In this document: in pieces, positions 1 to 6,662 of the stretch
Position numbering within the stretch: the first letter of the stretch is position 1
Layout of the letters: every line of letters starts with the position of its first letter
Assembly (NCBI GenBank): GCA_025362535.1
Contig: JANYGE010000068.1
Span: 1 to 11,935 of the forward strand
Length of the DNA: 11,935 bases
DNA from: Hyphomicrobiales bacterium
Lineage (GTDB): Bacteria; Pseudomonadota; Alphaproteobacteria; Rhizobiales; Aestuariivirgaceae
Reading direction: 5' to 3'
Notes under the pieces: model-generated
What the model saw: the letters and a program-made list of their open reading frames with translations, nothing else
Told to the model about the DNA's origin: nothing
The model's database searches: none
Position numbers and translations under genes: made by a program

Positions 1-114
1 GCCCGCAAATAACAGAGCCGGAAAGGTAAATAGTGAAGCGCCCCCTGCCATAGAGTTGGCAATGCCACCCAGAAAGCCAGCGCCAATCAACAATATAAGG
101 GTTTGAATCGTCAT
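1..114 (-). CDS. TauE/SafE-family membrane exporter, N-terminal fragment
   Basis: Only the first 38 codons are inside the window; the gene runs off the left edge. Read leftwards from an ATG at 114 the protein begins MTIQTLILLIGAGFLGGIAN and continues SMAGGASLFTFPALLFAG. A first hydrophobic helix followed by a Gly-Gly-x-x-Asn-x-x-x-Gly-Gly-Gly-x-x-x-x-x-Pro pattern is the usual start of TauE/SafE (formerly DUF81) proteins. These are multi-pass inner-membrane proteins proposed to export sulfite, sulfoacetate or related organosulfur anions. The gene diverges from the DedA fusion across a 90-base gap. The substrate cannot be told from this fragment. The family assignment is fairly firm because the Gly-rich motif is distinctive, but it rests on a short stretch. 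Confidence 0.75.
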   Translation of the reverse strand, partial: MTIQTLILLIGAGFLGGIANSMAGGASLFTFPALLFAG

Positions 115-204
115 CTTTGCAAACCATACTGAAATTTAAGATAAGTACCTATTTTATTTACAATATTCATGGCTAAATAGAGCGAACAAATTGCATTGGA
201 AATT
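115..204. other. Divergent AT-rich intergenic region
   Basis: This 90-base gap lies between two genes read outwards and must carry the promoters of both, unless they lie within coding sequence. It is clearly richer in A and T than the flanks. For the leftward gene only weak -10-like AT stretches are visible, and I do not assign a site. The rightward candidate is listed separately. Confidence 0.6.
136..164 (+). promoter_or_regulatory. Candidate sigma-70-type promoter for the DedA fusion gene
   Basis: TTAAGA at 136-141 and TACAAT at 159-164 are separated by 17 bases and match the -35 and -10 consensus at four and five of six positions. The predicted start would lie about 30 bases before the ATG at 205. 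A second, overlapping pairing (TTGCAA at 117-122, GATAAG at 140-145, also 17 bases apart) is possible. Both are sequence matches in AT-rich DNA, where chance matches are common. Confidence 0.4.
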
Positions 205-2220
205 ATGGACAAAATCCAGCCTTATCTAGACTATTTCGCCGTCCACCCCTCTTGGGCATTGGCAGTGATTTTTCTCATCGCCTTCGGTGAAGCCTTGCTG
301 GTGATCGGCTTGGTAGTGCCGTCCACGGCTGTCTTGGTGGGGGCAGGGGCTTTGGTTGGAACTGGAAAGCTCGATTTCTGGCCCGTTATGATCGCCGCCA
401 CATTGGGCTGTATCGCAGGTGATCAAGTTTCATTTTGGGCGGGCCGCTTTTTTGGGGAGCGCCTCAAAACCATGTGGCCTCTCAGTGCCTATCCGCATCT
501 TTTGGCCAAGGGTGAAGATTTTGTGCGGCTGCATGGTGGCAAGAGCATTGCCTTAGGTCGCTTTGTACCGGGCATTAAAGCCGTAGTCCCCGGCATTGCG
601 GGCATGTTCGGCATGGGACAGGTATTTTTCTTGTCGATCAATATCGCTTCGGGAATTGTCTGGGCCTTTGCCCATCTCTTGCCCGGTATTATTCTTGGGC
701 AGGCATTGGCCTTTGCTGGTGAACTGAGCGGCAGACTGCTCATCATTCTTCTCCTTTTGCTGGTTTTGCTAGGGGTCGGTGGCTGGCTGATCCGTATATT
801 TTCTGCGATCCTCACGCCATACCGAAAAGCCCTGCAAGGCAGAATTGCGCGCTGGGCCAGAGCAACTGGCAACCGCCCCATGCGCCGCTTCGCCCGCGCT
901 ATAGCGCCAGAAAATCCTCGCTCGGTTCTCATTCTCTTGTCGTTACTGCTGGGCCTCATCGCCGTCTTTGTTTTTGGTGATATTGTATCTGGCCGGATGA
1001 TTAAAAGTGCCGTCGGCAATGTCGATTACGCGTTGTTCAATCTCTTTGCGAATTTGCGAAACGCAAATGCTGATGAACTCTTCATCCGCATCACCATGCT
1101 GGGTGATGATATCGTGCTTTATGCCACCGCTCTGGGTGCCGTTGTTTGGTTGCTGTTGCAGCGCAATTGGCGCGCCGCCTTGGCTACAGTCCTAATGGTC
1201 GCCATTGCGAAAGCCATTGTCATGATTTTTTGTGGATTTATGGGTGCACATGAGCCCGCCTTTGCTGATGTCTCAACAATGGCGCAGAACTTCAGGTTGC
1301 CCAGCGCCCATGCCGTTATGGCGGGCGTGGTGTTTGGTTGTTTTATGATATTGGCCAGCCGCAGCATGGCGCGCTGGTCTCAAGCCTTAGTGGCAGCAGC
1401 TTGCGGCATTATCGTGCTTTCGATCTCGTTCTCGCGGCTCTATCTGGGTGTGAATTGGTTGAGCGACATAGTGGCGGGTCTTATGTTGGCCGCCATCATT
1501 ACAACGATCTATGGCGTGGCCATTGAAACGCTGCCTTCGCGCCGCATCAAACCGCTCGGCCTCATTGTTAGCGGCCTGGTAGCGTTTATGCTCGCTGGCG
1601 CTCTGCATATTACCTCATCTTATGAGCACAATGAACAAAGATATGCTGCACGCGATCGTATGATCTCTTATCCCCTCAGCGCTTGGTTATCGACCAGTTG
1701 GAAGGGTGCCCAGTTGCGGCGAATGGATATGGCAGGCAACCCAGAAGAGGTGTTCATTGTACAATGGTTGGGTCCATTGCCGCCTTTGCAAACCGCACTT
1801 GAAAGTGCTGGCTTCAAGCCTTTACCAAAATGGACATGGAGCGACAGTTTTCTGTATCTCGACCCCCATGCTCCCCTTGATAGACTGCCGCCAAAGCCCG
1901 CCCTGCATGAAGGCCTGAAAGCCAAACTTACAGCTGTAGAAAGCCAGCCGCAAAATAACACGGCGCGGCACACAGTGAGAGTGTTTGCCTCGAACTTCCA
2001 AGTGACGAGTGTAATTTCGGCACCCGTCTATCTGGTAAGTCTCACCCAAGAGACCCTGCACCCGCGCTTTAATCTGTTTTCCATTCCCATGGGCCACGTC
2101 GCCAGCCCGACCGAAAGTCAGGAATTTTTGAGCAAGCTGCTGGCGTCGCCGCAAGTAGAAAAGATTGCAGTTGAAACATTTGGAGATCAAACCGTTACAA
2201 TCCTGCAGCCGAAACCATAA
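205..2220 (+). CDS. DedA/VTT - PAP2 - LssY_C fusion membrane protein
   Basis: Numbering is from the ATG at 205 (671 residues), chosen over an in-frame TTG at 196 because GGA lies just before it. Residues about 15-175 form a DedA (VTT/SNARE-associated) domain with the signature GRFVPGIKAVVPGIAG. DedA proteins act in membrane lipid homeostasis, including scrambling or recycling of undecaprenyl phosphate. Residues about 240-440 form a PAP2-type membrane domain. Residues about 480-630, after a last helix near 452-470, resemble the soluble LssY C-terminal domain. The PAP2 active site is degraded: Lys336 has no Arg-Pro six residues on (Cys-Gly instead), the second motif is PSAH (366-369), and in SRLYLGVNWLSD the nucleophilic His is Asn417. 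The family would normally remove phosphate from a lipid phosphate or pyrophosphate; this member may only bind one. The domain calls are firm; loss of activity is inferred. Confidence 0.85.
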   Translation: MDKIQPYLDYFAVHPSWALAVIFLIAFGEALLVIGLVVPSTAVLVGAGALVGTGKLDFWPVMIAATLGCIAGDQVSFWAGRFFGERLKTMWPLSAYPHLLAKGEDFVRLHGGKSIALGRFVPGIKAVVPGIAGMFGMGQVFFLSINIASGIVWAFAHLLPGIILGQALAFAGELSGRLLIILLLLLVLLGVGGWLIRIFSAILTPYRKALQGRIARWARATGNRPMRRFARAIAPENPRSVLILLSLLLGLIAVFVFGDIVSGRMIKSAVGNVDYALFNLFANLRNANADELFIRITMLGDDIVLYATALGAVVWLLLQRNWRAALATVLMVAIAKAIVMIFCGFMGAHEPAFADVSTMAQNFRLPSAHAVMAGVVFGCFMILASRSMARWSQALVAAACGIIVLSISFSRLYLGVNWLSDIVAGLMLAAIITTIYGVAIETLPSRRIKPLGLIVSGLVAFMLAGALHITSSYEHNEQRYAARDRMISYPLSAWLSTSWKGAQLRRMDMAGNPEEVFIVQWLGPLPPLQTALESAGFKPLPKWTWSDSFLYLDPHAPLDRLPPKPALHEGLKAKLTAVESQPQNNTARHTVRVFASNFQVTSVISAPVYLVSLTQETLHPRFNLFSIPMGHVASPTESQEFLSKLLASPQVEKIAVETFGDQTVTILQPKP

Positions 2221-2227
2221 ATTATCG

Positions 2228-2245
2228 CAGCATTTTTTGATGCTG
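2228..2245. terminator. Hairpin after the DedA fusion gene, possible weak terminator
   Basis: CAGCAT at 2228-2233 pairs perfectly with ATGCTG at 2240-2245 around a six-base loop TTTTTG, beginning seven bases after the stop codon. The downstream sequence (GATTTAAG) is only weakly T-rich, so as a rho-independent terminator it is marginal. The rest of the 83-base gap to the next gene shows no convincing promoter. Confidence 0.35.
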
Positions 2246-2303
2246 GATTTAAGCCCGTCAATCCGCCATATTCCGGTCTAAATAAGAGAGTCTTTGGAAC
2301 ATT

Positions 2304-2702
2304 ATGAAATTCCTGAAACAGTTTTTTACGTGGTGGAGCGGCCAAACTTTGGCCACGCGCTTTTACACGTGGCGCAAAGGTGAGCGTGTTGGCCAAGATG
2401 AATTGGGTAATATTTATTACCGCGCCAAATCGGCTCTTCCTGATTCGATTCCGGAACGCCGTTGGGTGATTTACGCAGGCTATTCAGAGGCCTCGCAAGT
2501 GCCTCCCGGCTGGCATGGCTGGATGCATCACCGCGTTGACGCACCGCCAAGCCCAGAAAGCTATAAAGCCCGTGAGTGGGAATTGCCGCATCAGGAAAAT
2601 CTAACCGGTTCCTCAGCTGCCTATCACCCTCCGGGTTCCATTGCTCTGGGTGGCAAGCCTCGTGGTGTTGCCGCTGATTATCAGGCTTGGAAGCCCGAAT
2701 AG
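2304..2702 (+). CDS. NADH:ubiquinone oxidoreductase subunit NDUFA12 family (B17.2-like)
   Basis: A 132-residue soluble protein homologous to mitochondrial complex I subunit NDUFA12 (B17.2), an accessory subunit on the matrix arm that alphaproteobacteria share with mitochondria. Family hallmarks are visible: an aromatic N-terminus, LGNIYYR near residue 36, RRWVIYAGYSEASQVPPGWH at about 52-71, then HGWMHH. The C-terminal part is rich in Pro and Gly, ending in AWKPE. Length fits bacterial members. There is no signal peptide or membrane helix, as expected for a protein on the cytoplasmic arm. The ATG at 2304 has GGA a few bases upstream (2296-2298). The core nuo genes are not nearby, so it stands apart from its complex. 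The mlaD gene begins ten bases after its stop, suggesting co-transcription. Confidence 0.92.
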   Translation: MKFLKQFFTWWSGQTLATRFYTWRKGERVGQDELGNIYYRAKSALPDSIPERRWVIYAGYSEASQVPPGWHGWMHHRVDAPPSPESYKAREWELPHQENLTGSSAAYHPPGSIALGGKPRGVAADYQAWKPE

Positions 2703-2712
2703 AGTTCGCCGC

Positions 2713-3189
2713 ATGAAATCCTCCACCCTCGAAACCATTGTCGGCGCAGCCATCATCGCGGTGGCCGTAGCCTTTTTTACATTTGCTTATAATGCGTCAG
2801 GCAAGGGCAGTTCGTTGGGCGGTGGCTATCACATCAGTGCTGAATTTGACAATGTTGACGGCGTGGCCGTTGGCAGTGACGTGCGTGTGGCCGGCATTAA
2901 AATAGGCTCCGTAGTGGGGCAGGGCCTCAACCCACAATCCTATCAAGCCCGCCTTGATATGCTCATTCAAAATAACATTGAGCTTTCTGATGATACCTCC
3001 GCAAAAATAACGGCTGAAGGATTGCTTGGCGCAAAATTTGTGGCCCTTGATCCCGGTGGCTCTGAAACAAAAATAACCGAAGGTGGCGTACTCAGTTACA
3101 CCCAAGGGGCGATTGATATTTGGTCAATCATCAGCCAGGCCATGTTCTCAAAATCAGGTACAAAACCTGTGGATGCGCCGAAGCAATGA
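2713..3189 (+). CDS. mlaD: MlaD-type MCE-domain lipid transport protein
   Basis: A 158-residue protein with one N-terminal membrane helix (about 8-26) and a periplasmic MCE domain (about 38-115). In the Mla pathway MlaD hexamers sit on the MlaFEB ABC transporter and pass phospholipids between inner and outer membranes, keeping the outer leaflet asymmetric. Diagnostic stretches are FDNVDGVAVGSDVRVAGIKI (45-64) and ITAEGLLGAKFVALDPGG (99-116). A longer reading frame opens upstream at 2641, inside the preceding gene. I use the ATG at 2713 because the protein then starts just before the membrane helix, as in family members, and lies ten bases after the preceding stop. The ribosome binding site is weak, consistent with coupling. 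mlaE, mlaF, mlaB and mlaC are not in this window. The C-terminal tail after about 135 is short. Confidence 0.9.
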   Translation: MKSSTLETIVGAAIIAVAVAFFTFAYNASGKGSSLGGGYHISAEFDNVDGVAVGSDVRVAGIKIGSVVGQGLNPQSYQARLDMLIQNNIELSDDTSAKITAEGLLGAKFVALDPGGSETKITEGGVLSYTQGAIDIWSIISQAMFSKSGTKPVDAPKQ

Positions 3190-3641
3190 AACGCTTCGCA
3201 CTGGTTCTCGTCTCGCTAGGCCTAACTTCTACCTTCAGTTTTGCTGAGGATATTCACAATCCGGTTGCCGTTTTTGCCGGCCTTGAAAAGGTCATGGCCG
3301 TTACCACCAATTTTGAAGCCAAGATTGGGGAAGAGGTGAAGTTCGGCAATCTTATCGTGAAGGCCGAAGTGTGCAACACCAAACCGATCACCGAAGATCC
3401 AAAAACCGCAGCCTTCGTTGAGATTGATGAGATTGGAAAAGATGGCGATAAGAAACGTCTGTTTTCCGGCTGGATGTTTGCCGAAAGCCCCGGCCTCAAC
3501 GGTTTGGAACATCCGGTTTATGATGTCTGGCTGGCAGGTTGCCGCGACCCGAACGCGCCACCGCCTCCGGTAGAAGCAGAGCCCGATCTTTCAACATTGC
3601 AAGATCAAATTGAAAACAGCGATCAAGCGCCACCGGATTGA
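3186..3641 (+). CDS. DUF2155 secreted protein of unknown function
   Basis: A 151-residue predicted periplasmic protein. Residues 1-20 form a signal peptide (Lys-Arg, a hydrophobic core, then SFA before Glu-Asp). The mature part matches DUF2155: a start like AVFAGLEKVMAVTTNFEAKI, then GEEVKFGNLIVKAEVCNTKP, then FSGWMFAESPGLNGLEHPVY followed by DVWLAGC. Two cysteines, Cys63 and Cys119, are the only ones left after processing and could form a disulfide. The tail from about 122 is rich in Pro and acidic residues and probably disordered. The start codon overlaps the mlaD stop (ATGA), so translation is probably coupled, which hints at a shared envelope role. No biochemical function is known to me for this family. 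Confidence 0.85.
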   Translation: MKRFALVLVSLGLTSTFSFAEDIHNPVAVFAGLEKVMAVTTNFEAKIGEEVKFGNLIVKAEVCNTKPITEDPKTAAFVEIDEIGKDGDKKRLFSGWMFAESPGLNGLEHPVYDVWLAGCRDPNAPPPPVEAEPDLSTLQDQIENSDQAPPD

Positions 3642-4279
3642 GTTGCGTGCTGCAGAACCGCATCGATATCATGATCAAAGGTGAAACTTTGAAAATCTCC
3701 CGCGCCATCAAGCGCGTCATCAAGGATCGGGCGATAGTCATTCTTCAAAATTGTGTAGGTGCCAAATTGCGCGATATGAGAATTCAGGAACTGCGCATCC
3801 AGCAATTTGAACCCACCAAAGTTTAAGCGCGCCACCAGATGCACCAAAGCAATCTTGCTGGCATTGCTGGCCCGTGAAAACATGCTTTCACCAAAAAACG
3901 CAGCGCCAATCCGAACCCCGTAAAGCCCACCAACTAGTTTTCCATCATCCCAAGACTCAATTGAATGGCAGCAGCCCATGTGATGCAGCTGGGTATAGAG
4001 TTTCAGGATGCGGTGATTGATCCAGGTTACATCACGGTCTTCGGTTTTTTCTGCACACGCAGCAATCACCGCTTCGAACGCTGTATCGACGCGAATTTCA
4101 AATGGGCGCTTACGCATAGCTTTGCGCAAGGAGTGAGAAATGTGAAAGCCTTTAAGCGGAATGACACCGCGCTCTTCCGGTTCAATCCAATAGAGTGCTG
4201 GATCATTGGCACTCTCCGCCATCGGAAAAATGCCAGCAGTATAGGCCTTCAACAAAACCTGCGGTGTGATCGCAGTCAC
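3623..4279 (-). CDS. aat: Leucyl/phenylalanyl-tRNA-protein transferase
   Basis: This cytoplasmic enzyme moves Leu or Phe from aminoacyl-tRNA to proteins with N-terminal Arg or Lys, marking them for ClpS/ClpAP degradation (bacterial N-end rule). Family blocks are clear across 218 residues: AYTAGIFPM near 12-20, YWIEPEERGVIPL at 30-42, HSIESW at 105-110, GGLYGVRIGAAFFGESMFS at 117-135, then NASK. Glu131, Asp161 and Gln163 match E. coli Glu156, Asp186 and Gln188 in spacing, so the active site seems intact. The stretch FGTYTILKNDY after the active site lacks the Arg usual in this block. The start is a GTG; AAGG seven bases upstream overlaps the accC stop codon, nine bases away, so aat is probably translated by coupling to accC. 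Its 3' end overlaps the convergent DUF2155 gene by 19 bases. Confidence 0.95.
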   Translation of the reverse strand: MTAITPQVLLKAYTAGIFPMAESANDPALYWIEPEERGVIPLKGFHISHSLRKAMRKRPFEIRVDTAFEAVIAACAEKTEDRDVTWINHRILKLYTQLHHMGCCHSIESWDDGKLVGGLYGVRIGAAFFGESMFSRASNASKIALVHLVARLNFGGFKLLDAQFLNSHIAQFGTYTILKNDYRPILDDALDGAGDFQSFTFDHDIDAVLQHATQSGGA

Positions 4280-4288
4280 CGCTTCACC

Positions 4289-5635
4289 TTATTGTGCCGT
4301 GCGGGCGAGGAATTTTTCCAGCCAATGAATATCATAATGGCCGTTGATAATATCTTCCTCACCAAGCAAGCGCTGAAACAATGGAATGGTCGTATCCACA
4401 CCTTCAATCACAAATTCAGACAGGCTGCGCCGCAACCGCATCAAGCATTCGGTTCTGGTCTTGCCAAACACGATAAGCTTCCCAATCAAACTGTCGTAAT
4501 AAGGTGGAATGCGATAGCCGGAATATAGAGCCGAATCGATGCGCACCCCAAGCCCACCGGGGAAATGCACCGCGTCCACTTTGCCAGGTGATGGCACGAA
4601 AGTTTGCCAATTCTCAGCATTGATCCGGCATTCAATGGCATGGCCAGAAAACTGAATATCGCTTTGCTTGTAGTTAAGCTTATTGCCAGAGGCGACGCGG
4701 ATTTGTTCTTGCACCAAATCAAGCCCTGTGATCATTTCAGTAACCGGATGTTCTACCTGAAGCCGCGTGTTCATTTCGATGAAATAAAACTCGCCATCCT
4801 CATAGAGAAACTCAATGGTGCCAACACCTTCATAGCTCATATTGGCCATGGCTTTGGCCACACGGTTACCAATGGCATCACGTTGTTCAGGGTTGAGAGC
4901 CGGAGAATGCGCTTCTTCCCACACTTTTTGGTGGCGGCGCTGCAGTGAGCAATCACGCTCACCCAAATGCACCGCACTACCTTGGCCATCGCCTAAAACC
5001 TGCACTTCAATGTGGCGCGGCTTTTGCAAATATTTTTCAATGTAAACTTCGCCATTGCCAAAGGCGGCCTTGGCTTCGGATTGTGCCGTGGAAACTGCAA
5101 GCTCGAGCTCACTCTCATTATTGGCCACTTTCATGCCACGGCCACCGCCACCAGCGGTGGCCTTAATGATCACCGGATAACCAATATCCTTGCCAACACG
5201 TTTTGCATCTTCAAGATTTGAAACCCCACCCTCAGAACCAGGCACCACCGGAATGCCAAGCGCCTTGGCCGTGCGTTTGGCTTCAATCTTATCGCCCATG
5301 GTGCGGATATTTTCGGCCGATGGTCCGATGAACTTGATGGAATGCTCAGTCAGAATCTCGGCAAATTTTGCATTCTCAGATAAAAACCCATAGCCCGGAT
5401 GAACCGCTTCAGCGCCAGTGATTTCACAGGCCGCAACGATTGCTGCAATATTGAGATAACTATCCTTGGCCGCAGGTGGCCCGATGCACACGCTTTCATC
5501 GGCCAGCTTCACATGCATGGCATCAGCATCAGCTGTTGAATGCACCGCAACTGTTTGAATGCCAAGCTCGCGGCAAGCCCGCAAAACCCGAAGCGCAATC
5601 TCGCCGCGATTGGCAATGAGGATTTTATCAAACAT
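4289..5635 (-). CDS. accC: Biotin carboxylase subunit of acetyl-CoA carboxylase
   Basis: AccC uses ATP and bicarbonate to carboxylate the biotin on AccB, the first half-reaction of malonyl-CoA synthesis for fatty acids. At 448 residues it has the usual length. It begins MFDKILIANRGEIALRVLRA (N-terminal biotin carboxylase domain). The ATP-grasp domain follows, with Lys158 in VIIKAT, the Gly-rich loop GGGGRGMKV (162-170), the block HLGERDCSLQRRHQKVWEEA (223-242) and the active-site run EMNTRLQVEHPVTE from Glu287. The C-terminal domain holds CRINAE with Arg337. All catalytic positions expected from E. coli AccC are present, offset by one. Small oddities are AENWQTF, where the family usually has a Pro or Asp-Pro, and EEAHSPAL instead of EEAPSPAL. 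The ATG is two bases after the accB stop, so the pair is coupled. Confidence 0.97.
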   Translation of the reverse strand: MFDKILIANRGEIALRVLRACRELGIQTVAVHSTADADAMHVKLADESVCIGPPAAKDSYLNIAAIVAACEITGAEAVHPGYGFLSENAKFAEILTEHSIKFIGPSAENIRTMGDKIEAKRTAKALGIPVVPGSEGGVSNLEDAKRVGKDIGYPVIIKATAGGGGRGMKVANNESELELAVSTAQSEAKAAFGNGEVYIEKYLQKPRHIEVQVLGDGQGSAVHLGERDCSLQRRHQKVWEEAHSPALNPEQRDAIGNRVAKAMANMSYEGVGTIEFLYEDGEFYFIEMNTRLQVEHPVTEMITGLDLVQEQIRVASGNKLNYKQSDIQFSGHAIECRINAENWQTFVPSPGKVDAVHFPGGLGVRIDSALYSGYRIPPYYDSLIGKLIVFGKTRTECLMRLRRSLSEFVIEGVDTTIPLFQRLLGEEDIINGHYDIHWLEKFLARTAQ

Positions 5636-5637
5636 TG

Positions 5638-6144
5638 CTATTCAATCACCATCAGTGTTTCGCCATATTCAACCGGAACACCATTATCGATGAGAACTTT
5701 CACAAGCTTGCCAGATTTCGGCGCTCCAATTTGGTTCATGGTTTTCATGGCTTCGATGATCAGCAAAGTCTGACCCTCTTTTACCATCGAGCCAAGTGCT
5801 GCAAATGGCGCAGAGCCGGGGGTTGGCGAAAGATAAGCCGTTCCCACCATCGGAGATTTGAGTGGTGTGCCTGAAACCTCAGCCACCACGGCAACAGCAG
5901 CAACAGGTGCGGCCTGAGCCACGGGAGCAGCAGGGGCATGGCTTTGTGGAGCCGCAACCATGGCTGTGGCATGAACCGTCTTGCTCACACGAACCTTGGC
6001 TCCCTTGTGATCAAGCTCAATTTCAGTCAGCCCTGTTTCATTCAGAATTTCAGCCAGCTTGCGGATGAGGCTGAGTTCGCCCGATTCTGCTGGAGCTGGC
6101 TTTGCCTTAACGGCAGGGGAGGATGGTTTCTTTTTCGGGGGCAT
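5638..6144 (-). CDS. accB: Biotin carboxyl carrier protein of acetyl-CoA carboxylase
   Basis: AccB (BCCP) carries biotin between AccC and the carboxyltransferase AccAD. The 168-residue protein has three parts. A basic Pro/Lys start (1-20) leads to a conserved N-terminal helix with LIRKLAEILNETGLTEIEL (26-44). An Ala/Pro/Val linker at about 57-92 lets the domain swing. The C-terminal biotinyl domain (about 93-168) has the biotin attachment site EAMKTMN with Lys134 as the modified residue, and ends GETLMVIE. The start has a good ribosome binding site, AAAGGGA, which lies within the last codons of aroQ, two bases from this gene's start region. It sits between aroQ and accC as in other Alphaproteobacteria; accA and accD are not in the window. 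Confidence 0.97.
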   Translation of the reverse strand: MPPKKKPSSPAVKAKPAPAESGELSLIRKLAEILNETGLTEIELDHKGAKVRVSKTVHATAMVAAPQSHAPAAPVAQAAPVAAVAVVAEVSGTPLKSPMVGTAYLSPTPGSAPFAALGSMVKEGQTLLIIEAMKTMNQIGAPKSGKLVKVLIDNGVPVEYGETLMVIE

Positions 6145-6146
6145 TT

Positions 6147-6596
6147 TTATCCCTTTCGAGTTGTGTTCAAGACGCTGACGATACCGTCCAGCGCCAATTC
6201 ATAGGAGTGTGGCCCAAACCCGCAAATAACCCCATGCGCGGCAGGCGATATATAAGAGTGATGCCGGAAGCTTTCGCGTTTGTAAACATTGCTGAGATGA
6301 ACCTCGATAGTGGGCAAACCCACACCCTTCAAAGCATCATGTAGCGCCACTGAAGTGTGGGTAAAGGCCCCAGCATTGATGATAATGCCTTGGGCCTTAA
6401 GACGCGCCTCGTGAATCCAATTGATCAGCTCGCCCTCAACATTGCTTTGGCGAAAATCAATTGAAAGCCCCAAAGCCTTGGCTTTGATGGTGCATTTCTC
6501 TTCCACCATAGCCAAAGTCTCGGCGCCATAAATCTCAGGCTCGCGCGTGCCAAGCAAGTTCAGGTTCGGACCATTGAGAATGTAAATCATTTTCAT
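6147..6596 (-). CDS. aroQ: Type II 3-dehydroquinate dehydratase
   Basis: Converts 3-dehydroquinate to 3-dehydroshikimate, step three of the shikimate pathway to aromatic amino acids; the type II enzyme is a dodecamer of small flavodoxin-like subunits. The 149-residue length is normal. Visible landmarks are [19 protein letters not shown] (6-24), which includes the flexible-loop Arg18 and catalytic Tyr23, [13 protein letters not shown] (73-85) in the substrate site, EVHLSN with catalytic His100, and FRHHSY with Arg111. Two ATGs compete as start: 6596 (MKMIYIL) and 6590 (MIYIL). Neither has a strong ribosome binding site, and I keep the upstream one. The accB gene follows after two bases. The gap to the upstream dsbA-like gene is 63 bases and holds a hairpin. 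Confidence 0.95.
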   Translation of the reverse strand: MKMIYILNGPNLNLLGTREPEIYGAETLAMVEEKCTIKAKALGLSIDFRQSNVEGELINWIHEARLKAQGIIINAGAFTHTSVALHDALKGVGLPTIEVHLSNVYKRESFRHHSYISPAAHGVICGFGPHSYELALDGIVSVLNTTRKG

Positions 6597-6640
6597 CTGG
6601 CGTTTATAGGCACTTCAAGCAGATTTGTGAAACCATTAAG

Positions 6641-6662
6641 TGAAGGCTGTGGATGGCCTTCA
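6641..6662 (-). terminator. Hairpin at the dsbA-like stop codon, possible attenuator
   Basis: TGAAGGC and GCCTTCA form a perfect seven-base stem around an eight-base loop; in the leftward transcript the stem begins at the TGA stop of the dsbA-like gene. No T-run follows, so it is unlikely to be a strong rho-independent terminator. It could slow polymerase or define an mRNA end between the dsbA-like gene and aroQ. Confidence 0.35.

Noticed and set aside
489..1019. Leftward frame of 176 codons inside the DedA fusion
   Set aside because: It lies opposite a clear DedA domain and its sequence, rich in Arg, Pro, Met and Ser, is typical of antisense reading.
2641..2712. Longer N-terminus for mlaD starting inside the NDUFA12 gene
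   Set aside because: It would put 24 extra residues before the membrane anchor and overlap a well-defined coding region; the ATG at 2713 fits the family.
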